The notes under the pieces are model-generated. The model was not told the DNA's origin. It saw only the letters and a list, made by a program, of their open reading frames with translations, and did not search any database. The position numbers were made by a program, and so were the translations under genes. 64,000 bases of DNA from Vigna angularis (Eukaryota > Streptophyta > Magnoliopsida > Fabales > Fabaceae), in assembly GCF_016808095.1 (NCBI RefSeq), contig NC_068975.1:25179501-25243500 (forward strand), written 5' to 3'. The first letter of the stretch is position 1. Every line of letters starts with the position of its first letter. Positions 38,261 to 51,266 of this stretch are shown here, one piece after another.

Positions 38261-39357
38261 AAAAAAAGAGATATAGTATCCAACCAAATTGGTTACCATT
38301 GTTATGATTAAGAAAATTAGGAATCAATATGTACAAATTTAACGAATGTTAATGAAACTTGCCCAAAAAAGTTTATATATTTTCTCAAATATCAATTGTC
38401 AAATCAATAAAATGTGTTTAAATGTTAATTTCTAAATTTTATAAATACCTATCCAAAATACAATCAAATAAAAATACACCTTAAAAAAAGTAAAAATAAG
38501 ACGACATTCATAATCAATACGACAAGTTGTTAATATAAGCACCAGATAGTATGGGCGGGCTAATATACAAGATCTTACAATTAATGCTAACGAAAAATAT
38601 ATAAAGGACGATATGGTTTTAAAACCTTTAATTGATGAACAAACATTTAATCGACTCGATTTTTTTTCTTTCAACCATAAGAAAAATAAGCTAAGGTTGA
38701 ATCAACGGAATGTTCTTTAGGTGCCCTAACAAATTCTTTTAGGTTTAGAGCAATCAGTATTTAGAAAATACCTCCTAAACTTGGAAAGTAAAATAAAGTA
38801 AGAATTGTAAAATTAAAAGTGAGATTAAATATAATTTAATCATTCCTCCCGTCTTAAATTGTTAATAGATGACAAAATGAGAAGACTAATTTTGTTTTTC
38901 TTTTTTATATTAAAAACAAACTTCAGCATACAAGTATCGTTGAATCCGAAAATTGGATGATTCATCCATGTGATTGTGTATGTTCAAGTTTTGTACAGAG
39001 CAGAAAGGGTCTAGAAAAGAAAAACAGTACTAGAACATGGCCTTAGCTGAAACGGAAGAAAGCCACGCATTGTCCCAAATCTGATATTTTCCATTGCCAT
39101 TCTATTCACTATCTCTGTTCCCCTTGTCGATTTTGCTCTCAAACTCTGACAAAATCACTTCAAAACAATGAACCCTGAGAAATCCCGCTGCAGGTTACGA
39201 CTTCGCAAGCTCTCCAAACGGACCCACCACCCTCTTCTCCATCTTCGCCTCCTCTTTCTCTTTGTTCCTACCTAAATCTCTTCCCTTCAATTCCACATCA
39301 AAACAAAAATCACTCAAAAAATTAATTTTACAAATTATCAAATTTTCTGAAATCGTA
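38261..39357. other. Region upstream of FBL3
   Basis: No gene seen. 39180-39357 is CT-rich and exon-like in composition and probably forms the FBL3 leader. The frame is open upstream of the start to about 39262 but lacks an ATG there. Confidence 0.45.
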
Positions 39358-42300
39358 ATGTTGTCGGAATCTGTTCTCTGCCTCTTGACCGAGGACCTTC
39401 TCATCCGGCTCCTGGAGAAGCTCGGGCCGGATCGGAAACCGTGGAGGCTGGTGTGCAAGGACTTTCTTCGGGTCGAGTCGGTGAGCCGGAAGAGTATTCG
39501 GATCCTCCGAATCGAGTTCCTGTTTGGGCTGCTGGAGAAGTTCTGCAACATTGAGACGCTGGACCTGTCGCTGTGTCCGCGGATCGAGGACGGAGTTGTG
39601 TCGGTTTTGCTGAGTCAGGGATCGGCGAGTTGGACTCGGGGACTCAGGAGGCTCGTGCTGAGTCGCGCCACCGGGCTGGGCCACGCGGGTTTGGAGATCC
39701 TCATTCGGGCGTGTCCAATGTTGGAGGCTGTGGATGTTTCCCACTGTTGGGGCTATGGGGACAGAGAGGCCGCGGCGCTATCGTGCGCCGCGAGGTTGAG
39801 GGAACTGAACATGGATAAGTGTTTGGGAGTTACTGATATTGGGTTGGCGAAGATTGCTGTGGGTTGTGAGAAATTGGAAAGGCTGAGTTTGAAGTGGTGC
39901 TTGGAGATTTCTGATCTCGGGGTTGATCTTCTTTGCAAGAAGTGCCTGGACTTGAAATTTCTGGACGTGTCCTATCTCAAGGTTTGTTTCCTTCTCTTTC
40001 AAAATGATTCTATATTATTGAAGAGACAGAAGGTGGATGGAGGAGAGGGATAGGGAGAAAAGAAAGAAGGTAGAGAGGAAAAGGAATATACATGATGAGG
40101 GATTAAATGAAGAGACAGAAAAAAATGGGATGAAAATGATAGGGATTAGAAAGTGGGTGCATGAGTATAATTTTTCCATTGACAATGTGCATAAAAGGAG
40201 GGAGAGAGAAATGGTGGATGCTAGAGTCTTATTTTTAGGTGAAATATGGACTATCTTTGGCTTTAGTCAAATACTAGGTTTTTGAGATATTGAGATTCCA
40301 TTTTGTTTCATTAGAATAGTTGAGGCCGAGATGTAGGTCTGATGAGTCACTTCTGCTCCTTCCAATAGTGCAATTATCTTCACGTCTTCCTCCTACGTAG
40401 AACTCTTTGGGGAAAAATGGGCTGGGTACCTGCAAAGGCACTTCGACACTCAAGTCAGAAAAAGGATTGATAGAACATTTTTTAGTTCAAACGAAGAAGA
40501 AAATCAATATATCTTTCTTAATTTCTCTCAGGGAAAAACGTCCCTTTTTTCCTTCTGGTTTTTCATATTTAACCTAACAATAAAATAAATCGTTTACCTA
40601 AAAATCTGGTTAGTTGGAGAACCTGACTATCTGGAAGACATAACCGTTAGGTCGTGCTTGATACTGGGTTAGTTGATTCCGTGATTTACGGTATTATGGC
40701 AAGATATTTCTAACCGCTTGTTCTTTAGTTCATTAGGATTAATATGTCCATTTTGACTAAAATTGACCGAACGTTCTTTAGTTCAATCAACAGACGATCG
40801 CTGAATGATTGATGCCAAGAGCGGCGATGACAAGCATATGATATCCCTAAACGATCGTTCTACCTAATGAGTGGACGATCGTTCAGGGATGGTCATAAGA
40901 TAGCTCGCTATTGTGTGCTTTATTTATCTTCAGTGGTTGTCTGGGTTACCAGTCGATTGACTCAGATATCTTACTATACACATTTAATAAAATTTTTTTA
41001 GGATGTTATTCTATACGCACTAACGGGAAGATTGAATTCTGATCATATGTCCGAGGGAATGATTATCTGTCAATTGTACCAAATTTTGGTATAAAGATTT
41101 GAGTCTTGTGCGAAGCTTTATGCACTTTTTTTTTTTATTGAAAGTTGGTTGAGGTCACAAAGTTGACGAAACGGGATAGTGACTTCAGCAAACCACTTCA
41201 TTCGCTATCTTTGTTATTGGTTGTACGTTTTTAAATCCAATTTCTGATTCCTGAAGGGTTTTGAAGGAAGCACCCACTAAATTCTTCATGTGATTTGAAT
41301 AAGTCACCCTTGTTCGTTCTTGCTTAGGGTGATTGTAGAAGAGGTAGACATTATATTTTTGGTTTACAAAAGTTGAGAGCAATGCGGACTCAATAGTGTT
41401 GTAAAATCAAGTTTCTTGACGAGTTATGTTAAACGTACACCCAGCTTGAGAGGTGGAAAAAAGAGAGAGAGAAAGGAAAAGAGAAGGTAAAGAGAAGAAG
41501 TTACATATGTCATAAGTAATGGGATGAAAAGAAAGAGACAGATAGGAAGAAACTGGAGTGGAAAGGGAATGAAAGGAAATATGAGTGTATGTTTATATTC
41601 ATTGTTCTTTGACTGTGGATAATACACTACAGTACTTGTGTTTGTGGTGTTGTTCTTAACACCATATCCCCAAGTCAGCATATGTCAATGGCGTTATGAT
41701 TTTCTGTTTTCCATCATTACCTTAGCTAACAATCCGCCTGAATTGATTTGTGAGTTTATTTCTTCTTCAAATTATATCTTTTATGTAATTTAAATTTTTT
41801 GAATCATTAGGTAACAAGCGAATCTTTGAGATCAATAGCTTCTCTGTCAAAGCTTGAGGTTTTCGTTATGGTGGGCTGCTCTTTAGTGGATGATGGCGGA
41901 TTACGGTTTCTCGAAAAAGGATGTCCACTACTTAAGGTAGTTTATTTCTTATAATTCATAAGCTATGCAATAATGGTTAAGAAAAGTCATAAAGTTGACT
42001 ACGAGGATTCTCTGGAGCATAAACATAGAATATGTCCATGCACGCAGGCTATTGATGTATCGAGGTGTGATTGTGTTAGCTCATCCGGTTTAATCTCTGT
42101 GATTACCGGGCATGGAGATCTCGAGCAGTTGGATGCAGGATATTGCCTCTCTGTAAGTCTATATCTAAAATTTATGGCCTGTTGTGTACCTTAGTTTATT
42201 GTAATAAGTTTTACATACACTAACATGTCAGGCATTTTCGTAGGAGCTTTCAGCACCTCTTGTTAAATGCTTGGATAATCTAAAACAGTTGAGAATAATT

Positions 42301-44878
42301 AGAATTGATGGTGTTCGAGTTTCTGACTTCATCCTCCAGACAATGGGCACCAATTGCAAGTCTTTAGTGGAACTTGGTTTAAGCAAATGTGTTGGGGTGA
42401 CCAACAAAGGAATTATACAGCTATTATCTGGCTGTGGCAATTTGAAGGTGCTTGATTTGACTTGTTGTCGGTTCATCTCAGACGCAGCCATCTCTACTAT
42501 AGCAGACTATATTCCAGACCTTGTCTGTCTCAAGCTAGAATCTTGTAATATGGTGACTGAGAAGTGTCTTTATCGACTTGGATTAAATTGCTCGCTGCTT
42601 GAAGAGCTCGATCTTACTGATTGCTCTGGTGTTGATGACATAGGTAAACTATGCAATTATACCTGTACATAATATATCAGTTTTATTCAAATCTTCAAAG
42701 GGTTCTGATTAATTTATTTCGAAATTTCTGTTTCATGCAGCACTAAGATATCTATCAAGATGTTCAAAACTTGTAAGACTGAAGTTAGGATTATGCACAA
42801 ACATATCAGACATAGGGTTGGCACACATTGCTTGTAACTGCCCAAACATGACTGAACTTGATCTCTATCGGTAATTGAAACTTAAAGTCAGCATGATTAA
42901 TTGCCTATTATTCAGTGAAATTTTGAACAGTGTTGTTATGATGTTCAGTTCATTTTGTTCTATTATCACAGCTGTGTACGTATTGGAGATGATGGGCTGG
43001 CAGCACTGACGAGTGGATGCAAGAGGTTGACAAAGCTCAACTTGTCATATTGTAATAGAATTACTGACAGAGGGATGGAGTATATCAGCCAGCTTGGTGA
43101 ACTGTCTGATCTGGAGTTGCGTGGGCTTTCAAATATCACAAGCATTGGTATAAAATCAGTTGCAATAAGTTGCCAGAGATTGGCAGATTTAGATTTGAAG
43201 CACTGTGAAAAAATTGATGATTCAGGTTTCTGGGCCCTTGCTTTTTATTCACAAAACCTGCGGCAGGTCAGTTTTGCTTACTTTTACTCAATCAAGTTAT
43301 CAATATTCTGGGTCTTTCTGAGATCTGACTAACACGGTAAGCTAGCCTCTAAAAAAATACATTGTATGAAATTTATAAGTATTACCTCAAGGAGCATAAT
43401 TGATACTCATCTCAATTTTTTACTTCATTATAAACTGTAACATGGTTTGATCTAATTGACAAATTCTAAACTGTAATTCCCCGAAGAGCAAAGAACCATT
43501 GTTTGGATGATTGTCTGGGCTCACCACAATCCTTCTTCAATTATCTTGTTTGTTGTCTCTTTCCATGCTTTTGTAACTATACACATTTAAATTTCATTTA
43601 TAAGTTCTTGTACTTCCAGTCACTGTTAGAGTCTCTATTTTTAGCAGTTGGTTAAGTAGTTATCACCAAATTAGTTAGCTGATGACAGCTACTACTAGTT
43701 AACTAACTCTAAAAATAGTTTGAGTGAACATGAATGAAAGCTCTCTTGGTTTTGACAGAAAACTGTAATTTTTCTTCTCTGTTTTTTCTGTATATCAAGA
43801 AAGTCTCGAGGTTCTTTCTGTTATAGAAGTTCCTGAAATTTGAGATTCTTCAAGCTCTTTAGATCCTGATATCTTGTGTTCTATTAGATACCGTATCAGT
43901 CACACGTTTAGTCCATCTTTTGTCCTGGTCGTAAAAAGAAGAATATATTTAGTTTTTTTTTTCTTTCTAGGAAATCTTTTGTTCTTTGGTGAAGTTTCTA
44001 CCATGTCTTCCTTCAAATATTACTCTTATTCAGACCCATTTTGAATTAACATAAAGCTGGATGTTTCTACCATGTCTTCCTACAAATATTACTCTTATTC
44101 AGACCCATTTTGGATTGACATAAAGCTGGATGTTAATGATAATAACTGTTGTATAGAAAATTCTAATTAAGGCAAATGAAGAAAGGAAAATCATTTGTCG
44201 AATATCTATTCTTTGGACGATACCAACTATCTTATTTAGAACCCTTCATAATTTGGAGTCGTGTGCAATTAATCTGATTTTCTATTTGGCTCCGCTTCTC
44301 GTTATCATATTACAACTCTTAGTCTTGCATTTTAAAAGAAGTTGATGTTTCTTACTGGCTTCAATAATCTTTTATATCCTTTCCAATTGAAACTGGTATA
44401 TGCTCTTCAAAATTTAATCTTTGAAAATGTGTTTTTTGTTTACAAGCGGTTTCTTCTCCCCCGTAATGTTTTCTATAATCAAAGCAAAGCTTCTACTTAT
44501 ATTTTGTTGGAGTGCATATGTAATTTTTTCTTCAAATAGGTTAAGTATTGATGTTTGTTTACATGAAAACTGGTGTTAGGATTATGGATTCCAATTCTAG
44601 TTTCTAATTCGACATGGTGGTGATGATGGCAGATAAATATGAGCTACTGTATTGTGTCAGATGTGGTGTTGTGCTTCCTTATGGGTAACCTGAAACGTCT
44701 CCAAGATTCCAAACTGGTGTGTCTCGCTAAAGTCACTGTAAATGGATTGGAAGTTGCCCTTAGAGCATGCTGTGGTCGGATTAAAAAGGTTAAACTGCAG
44801 AGATCCCTCAGGTTCTTGCTTTCCTCAGAAATGCTGGAGACAATGCATGCAAGAGGGTGCAAGATCAGATGGGATTAG
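39358..44878 (+). CDS. FBL3: F-box/LRR-repeat protein 3 (FBL3) orthologue
   Basis: Probable substrate-binding subunit of an SCF E3 ubiquitin ligase. Seven exons: 39358-39981, 41811-41936, 42048-42152, 42244-42643, 42741-42870, 42972-43266 and 44633-44878; total 1926 bp or 641 residues, all splice phases consistent. F-box at about 8-50 (LLTEDLLIRLLEKLGPDRKP, then WRLVCKDFLRVES). The rest is a continuous array of cysteine-containing LRRs, e.g. LETLDLSLCPRIED, LEAVDVSHCWGYGDREAAAL, LCTNISDIGLAHIA and LNLSYCNRITDRGMEYI. The C-terminus ETMHARGCKIRWD matches the distinctive end of Arabidopsis FBL3 (At5g01720) as I remember it. Intron 1 (1.8 kb) and intron 6 (1.4 kb) are long. The substrate is not known. 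Confidence 0.93.
43994..44131. repeat. 69-bp tandem duplication in FBL3 intron 6
   Basis: GTTTCTACCATGTCTTCC starts at 43994 and at 44063; both continue through AAATATTACTCTTATTCAGA and AAAGCTGGAT with only a few substitutions. Confidence 0.88.
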
Positions 44879-46467
44879 CCACGCTATTACTCTATGTACT
44901 TTCTTTTCCTGGAAGCCACGCTGCTTCATTAAGATCTTTTTGATCCTAAATTTTAAATCTCTTGCATTCTCTTTTCCTTAGTCTCTAGTACCTTAGTAAG
45001 AGGTATACCAGTCCAATTAGGGGACATTGATAGATTTCTAGACAAGGTATTTTTTCACCTTCCAAAGTTATATTCTCCGCACGAGGTTACTTCTCTTGGA
45101 ATTAAATTTCATCAAATCTTATCTGTTACACTTACAAGACTTATTCTGTTATCAATCCACGTATGGAATCAAAAGTAGGAGATAACTTCAGTGTATAAAT
45201 AAACTCGATGTTCGTTTTTGAAAAACTTACAGTTTCTGAAAAAAGAGAACTTTAAAAAGAGTTGTACCAACTAAAAGGCCAGGATTTAAATCATTATATT
45301 TAGTGTGATTTAAAATAATAGGGAAAAAATATATTGAGGATTCTAATTCACATTTTAGGGATTTTTTTTACAGTTTTTCAATTTCAAGAACTAATGCCAT
45401 ATTAATATTTTACATATCAAGATGAAAATGATGCTTTATATATTTGTTTTAACATTAGAAACATGATTTCTAAAATGCCATTTTTGACATGCACTTTATT
45501 TCTATACTCTACCTTTCATGAAAAAAAAGAAGAGAAATTTAACTTCGTTATTTTAGCAAAAAGGAAGTCTAAATGTGGACGTAGAAAATGAAGTAAATAA
45601 TAATTTTCATTTTCCACCACTGGCCAGCCACGAATTATGGAACTTTGATTAATATTACTAAATTGTAAAATTCAAGACTTTTTTCAATAATTTTTTAGTG
45701 AATATTAACATTGATGGAACGGTTCTTGTATAAACTATTTTCTAACAGTAAATTTTTCTCTCTTTTTTCCATTATTGTATCTTCCTTCATGCCATTGTTT
45801 AAATATTTTGATATCCACAAGTAATATAATTTGAATACGAGTATTAAAATATAGAAAAAGAAGTTTGTTTTTTGACAGATAATATTGAGTTTTCTTCTTC
45901 TTGTTTTACCCAGGTTAAGCCTTGGGCTCATTCCTTTTTCGGCTTTATAAACTGGCCTTTGGGCCTTGTTTTAGTGTAAAGTGAAATACAAAGTTTTCTC
46001 TTTTTATCAGTTTTTCCCGTTTTAGGTTCTCTGTTTTCTCTTTATGTGTGTTCTTCATCTGCCTTACTTCCGTTTTGTTTCTTCATTTGAATCATGATAA
46101 AATCCGATTAGACAATAGGAAAAAAAGTTTAGAAACATGTACTCTAAGGCTTTTTTTTTTTTTTTTTAAAGTACCATTTATCATAAGTTTAAATTTGTTG
46201 AAAATCATAAAAAAGTTACGAATCTCACTTTTTAGATAAACGAGTCTTATTTATTTATGATTTTATATCTATAATAATTTTTAATTAATAATAAAACATG
46301 TTGTAAAATGAATGCAAGGCGATGGAAAGCAATCTGAACATGGTTTAACTCGAGTTTTCAATTACTAAGAAGCAAAGAATACTACTTTTGCTTGAGTGGT
46401 TTTGGCATTCATAGGCTGGCTATCCCCGTTTGTTTGTTTTGTATTCATCAAGTCACAGTATATACAG

Positions 46468-46525
<58 letters not shown>

Positions 46526-46794
46526 TGAACACTGTTGTTTTATGTCACTTAAGAGATTCATTTTTCATAGTATAACTATACTTTTTTTATCAGTCATCAA
46601 ATGTGTGAGAAGCAATGTTTTTTTCACCTCACTGCTGAGAGAATCATCTCGTCAAGCTCGAAGCATAGAACATCATGCCATGCCTCCAACAAAAGAAAGC
46701 ATTAGAATAACTTGGGACTTTGTTCATAGAAAAAGCATAAAGCAACGTGAATGTTAAAACTCAAACAAAGATCCTGACTGCTACATTTTCTGCG
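44879..46794. other. Intergenic region between FBL3 and the first PME
   Basis: Contains the FBL3 3' UTR, then AT-rich DNA with a microsatellite at 46475-46523. No gene seen. Confidence 0.5.
46475..46523. repeat. (AT)n microsatellite
   Basis: About 24 AT units some 340 bp upstream of the first pectin methylesterase. Confidence 0.92.
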
Positions 46795-46805
46795 TATAAA
46801 TAAAA
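46795..46805 (+). promoter_or_regulatory. Probable TATA box of the first pectin methylesterase
   Basis: TATAAATAAAA lies 54-64 bp before the first in-frame ATG (46859), so the leader would be only about 30 bp. Confidence 0.6.
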
Positions 46806-46858
46806 GGTTCTTGGAAAGACCAGAAGAGCATGGTTGGTATGTCTTTCTAGTTAGTTCT

Positions 46859-48617
46859 ATGTCACATTATAACCTCCAAAAGATGATGACCATGCTTAGT
46901 TTCCTTTTCATTCTCGTGCTTTTACCCTCCTTTGAGGCTCTCTCATATGAAGGCATTCCCTCAGAAATCCAAACCCAAGACATGCAAGCATTGATTGCAC
47001 AAGCATGCATGGACATTGAAAACCAAAACTCCTGCCTCACAAACATCCACAACGAGCTCACTAAAATAGGCCCTCCAAGCCCCACTTCAGTGATGAGTGC
47101 AGCACTCAAGGCCACACTCAACGAAGCAATAGTGGCCATTGACAACATGACAAAGATCACCACATTCTCCGTCAGCTACCGCGAGCAACAAGCCATAGAA
47201 GACTGCAAGGAGCTCTTGGATTTCTCGGTTTCTGAGCTGGCATGGTCCTTGGGAGAGATGAGGAGGATTCGCGCAGGAGATACCAACGTGCAATACGAGG
47301 GAAACCTTGAAGCCTGGCTTAGTGCTGCACTGAGCAACCAAGACACGTGCCTTGAAGGCTTTGAAGGCACAGACAGACGCCTCGAGAGCTACATCAGTGG
47401 AAGCTTGACACAAGTCACACAACTCATCAGCAATGTTTTGTCCCTCTACACTCAGTTGCATACCTTTCCATTTAAGCCTCCAAGAAACACTACTACTGCG
47501 GAATCTGATGGAACCTCGGAGTTTCCTGAATGGATGACTGAGGGTGATCAAGAGTTGCTCAGAGCCAAGCCACATGGTGTTCGTGCGGATGCAGTTGTTG
47601 CTTTGGATGGGAGTGGTCACTATCGCTCCATCGCCGAAGCTGTTAATGCAGCTCCCAGTCACAGTCAAAGAAGGTATATTATTTACGTGAAAAAAGGACT
47701 TTACAAGGAGAATATTGACATGAAGAAGAAGATGACCAACATCATGCTCGTCGGAGATGGTATAGGCCAAACCATTATCACCAGCAACCGGAATTTCATG
47801 CAGGGATGGACCACCTTTCGAACGGCCACTCTTGGTATGTAACTAACTAACTAAATAACTACCACCATCATAACCATAACATAATTGTAAGATGTTTTCA
47901 TGTTCATGGAAAATAACTGAAAGAAAAGTTGCAATTCATTGTGTAGCTGTGTCTGGGAAGGGTTTCATTGCAAGGGACATGTCGTTCCGGAACACAGCAG
48001 GGCCGGTGAACCATCAAGCGGTGGCGCTGCGTGTGGATTCAGACCAATCAGCCTTCTACAGGTGCAGTGTGGAAGGGCACCAAGACACGCTCTACGCCCA
48101 CTCGCTGCGACAGTTCTACCGTGAGTGTGAAATCTATGGCACCATAGACTTCATTTTCGGCAACGGTGCTGCAGTTCTTCAAAACTGCAAAATATACACC
48201 AGGGTCCCGCTTCCCTTGCAGAAGGTTACCATCACGGCCCAAGGCAGAAAAAGCCCACACCAGAGCACGGGCTTCACCATCCAGGACAGCTATATTCTCG
48301 CCACCCAGCCCACCTACTTGGGCCGGCCCTGGAAACAATACTCTAGGACGGTTTACATTAACACTTACATGAGTGGGCTTGTCCAGCCCCGAGGCTGGCT
48401 TGAGTGGCTCGGAAACTTTGCCCTCGACACTTTGTGGTACGGTGAGTACAGAAACTATGGGCCCGGTGCATCGCTGGTGGGCCGGGTCAGATGGCCCGGT
48501 TATCATGTAATTAAAGATGCTTCCACCGCTAGTTTTTTCACCGTTCAGAGGTTCATTAATGGTGACACGTGGCTGCCAAGGACAGGTGTCAAGTTCACAG
48601 CAGGTCTCACCAATTGA
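46859..48617 (+). CDS. Pectin methylesterase with PMEI pro-region (PME-1 of cluster)
   Basis: Demethylesterifies homogalacturonan in the cell wall. Exons 46859-47834 and 47947-48617, intron 112 bp; 1647 bp or 548 residues. Order: signal peptide (about 1-29, MLSFLFILVLLPSFEALS), PMEI domain (about 40-195, with paired cysteines AQACMDIENQNSC, EDCKELLDF, QDTCLEGF), linker, and esterase domain from about 245. Catalytic residues are kept: QAVALR (Gln), GHQDTLYAH (Asp), GTIDFIFGN (nucleophile Asp) and YLGRPWKQ (Arg); also GLYKENI and GWTTFRTAT. The spot where type I PMEs carry a basic RRLL/RKLL processing site reads FPEWMTEGDQELLRAKP and is not basic, so normal subtilase cleavage may fail. First in-frame ATG is 46859; 46883 is an alternative start nearer the hydrophobic core. 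Confidence 0.93.
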
Positions 48618-49416
48618 GATCATTTGATTACTATTATTTATAGATGAAAAACAAATAAGTTTATCATATCCTCCATTTTTCAGATAAATAGCTGCACCAT
48701 TTACTCTGATTGATGAAAGAGGAATATTTTTTTTAGTAGGTGGATGTTTAGGAATTAAGTTTGTGTAATATGTAATAGTAATTTGGAATTAGGTTTGGTG
48801 GTTTGTTATACTTTTATTGTACAATTTCCTCTCATAATTTTTCTATGCTGTGACATTGATTATAAATTAAAGCAACCGTGCCATGTTGAGCATTGTTAGT
48901 TTTTTCTTCTTCTTTTTTTAATGGAGCATTATTATAGCTTTTTACAATATCCTTTCGTAGCAATTAATTAGGGTTCATGTGGGAAACACGTAATTTATAA
49001 AATACAGAGATAATTGCATTGGCATGGAGGTTCAACTTGCTCACTTTAAGGTGAAGCAAAGTGTCGTTTATTCGTTTACCAAATTAGCCACGTGGAATCT
49101 TCTTATAAAAAGTGTTCGGTCTTGTCCTCTTAAAAAGTTTTTACAAGATTGCATAAAATTATTATTCTCCAAATTTGTCAATTTGGTCTCACTTTTATGA
49201 TTTAGATTTGATCTTGATTTAGATAAATTAGGATTAAAATTACACGATAAAAAAGCTATTGTTAAAAATGTCCATAGACTAAAATATCAACAAAAGTTAG
49301 GTATACAGGTTAACCCAATTCATGAACCTTTCTTAAAAAAGTAAAAAAATTTAATACAATAAAAAAATATAATTAATTCTTAACTTGTTTTTTTAATTTG
49401 TCAAAAATTTATATAA
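48618..49416. other. 3' flank of PME-1
   Basis: 3' UTR and AT-rich spacer up to the target duplication of the Mutator-like element. No gene. Confidence 0.5.
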
Positions 49417-50748
49417 ACATTTTAAGGTTTAATGTTTCGGTAGGTCCCTATTTTCGTCCATAATCTCAAGTAGGTCTCTTTCTTTTTCGGCGTCTCAATT
49501 GGGTCCTTATTTTTGTAAAATTGAATCAAATAAACTCTTACCATTAAATTTAGAAGACGCCGTTAGAAAGAGTGTGACGTGACATGTTAATGATGTCTTT
49601 TTAAATGATGTGGCATTAGAAATGTATGTGAAGTGTATTATTTTAATTTTTGAATTAAAAAATGGACTGTAAAAAGGGAAATAAAATTTAAATAAGGACA
49701 AAGTAGTCATCTGCCATCTCCTGGAATGCCATCCTTCATCTTCTCCAGTGCCCAGCTTCCATGGCAGCCACCTTAGACTGCACAGGAACCCAATCGTTCG
49801 TCTAACATTTTAACCATTGCAAGACAAAATAAGAACTGAGAAAATTCCCAGATCAAAAACCAAAAAAACCCTAATTACAAAAACCCTAACTCGCACCTTA
49901 ATCGCAAGTTTCTCCACGTCGTCGTAGATTGACCATGACGTGAGTTTTATGTTGTTAATGAAGGTTGCGCAATTGGATGGAGAGGTTGTGACGGTGAGAG
50001 ACTGACCGGGGAGCGTTGTCGGGATCCTTGCGCCGACGCTTAGGAGGTGGAGGCTGGACGAGGTGAGCGGGAACGATGCGAGGTGGAAGTGGAGGAGGTC
50101 AAGGGACGGCTGGCCAGATTTCTTGAACAACTTCTAGTGTTAGAGCCATAGATACGAACCTTGAATCCAAGAGGACATCGACGGCGTCAAATGCGGCTTC
50201 GCGCGGTAGTGCATGGCATAGAGAGGATAAGACGAAGGAGGGGATGAAGAAGAGAACCGCGAGCGACGACGCCATTGATGAACCTCGAGATTTGGTGGGA
50301 TTTTGGAACTTTCTACTATTGAACCTTACGAAGTAGTTACAAAAACACACCTTCCAGTACCTTATATGTAAGTTAATCTGAATGGTGGTAGAATCGGAGG
50401 AGGGAGAGAAGTCTCCGGTGGAACTTTAGGAAAAAATTCTAACCTGTGAAAGAAGATCTGCGGTGGGTGGCTATCCCATGAAACTCTCAATTTTTTAATT
50501 TTAAAATAAACTAAATCCACGCCATTCAGCATCAGTTAGTTCACCGTGACACGTCAAGAAAAAAAAATCAGTATAGTGTGCCACGTTTATCAGATACTGA
50601 CGCCGTTAGGTTCAATTTAACGGTAGGGACCGAATTGTTGCAATTTTCACAAAAATAGGACCCAATTGAGACACCAAGAAAGAAAAGGACCAAATTGAGA
50701 TTCTCCTCGAAAAATAAGGACTTCTTGAATGATTAAACCACATTTTAA
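49417..50748. mobile_element. Pack-MULE-like element with 9-bp target duplication and captured gene fragment
   Basis: The element proper is 49426-50739 (1314 bp). Both ends begin GGTTTAAT and align as long inverted repeats of roughly 120-200 bp, with blocks such as GTCTCAATTGGGTCC, ATTTTTGT and ACGGCGTC conserved in order. It is flanked by the perfect 9-bp direct repeat ACATTTTAA (49417-49425 and 50740-50748). A 9-bp duplication with long terminal inverted repeats defines Mutator-like elements. No transposase is encoded; instead the interior holds a fragment of a host gene (49898-50275), which makes it a Pack-MULE by definition. Confidence 0.88.
49898..50275 (-). pseudogene. Captured fragment of a fasciclin-like arabinogalactan protein gene
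   Basis: On the minus strand an ATG at 50275 opens MASSLAVLFFIPSFVLSSLC (a signal peptide), followed by EAAFDAVDVLLDSRFVSMAL. At about 50125 the frame shifts, and a second frame reads KKSGQPSLDLLHFHLASFPL then SVGARIPTTLPGQSLTVTTS and SIYDD. This looks like the N-terminal part of a FAS1 domain from the FLA19-21 group, with the segment between the two blocks (normally including the TIFAPxD motif) deleted. It stops at AAG before GTGCGAG, possibly an original splice donor. It lies within the Mutator-like element and cannot make a full FAS1 domain. The FLA assignment is from memory of family sequence. Confidence 0.62.
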
Positions 50749-51075
50749 TCATACTAATATAGATTTTGTAAAATGTTCCAATAAACTTGGTTGTCAGCTT
50801 ATATAAAAAAATTACACAGCAATATAGGATGTTAAAATTCCTAACTAGTTAAATATATCTAATTTTTCTTGATTGATGAAACATATTTTTTATATATAAG
50901 ATAATAATTTAATTTTGTCGTCAGAATCCGTGCATAATTCTCATATCCATACACATGGAAAAAAAACATTGAGATAGCATATCATATCAGATGTCATGGT
51001 GAAGAAGAGAAAGAAACAAAAAAACAATGTGTGTATTATTAAGATGAATGTGATATTTTAAAAAGAGAGAGACAA

Positions 51076-51078
<3 letters not shown>

Positions 51079-51165
<87 letters not shown>
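51079..51165. repeat. Long (AT)n microsatellite
   Basis: About 43 AT units without interruption. Confidence 0.93.
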
Positions 51166-51169
<4 letters not shown>

Positions 51170-51266
51170 AGAGAATAATAAGATAAGAACCATAAAGTAA
51201 TAAAGGAGAAGCGGTGGAGCGATGGTAGTTATGATTGATATGTTGTGCGAAAAAGTCTTGTAATAA

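Noticed and set aside
47087..47770. 227-codon minus-strand frame opposite PME-1
   Set aside because: Antisense shadow of a conserved coding exon; no domain of its own.
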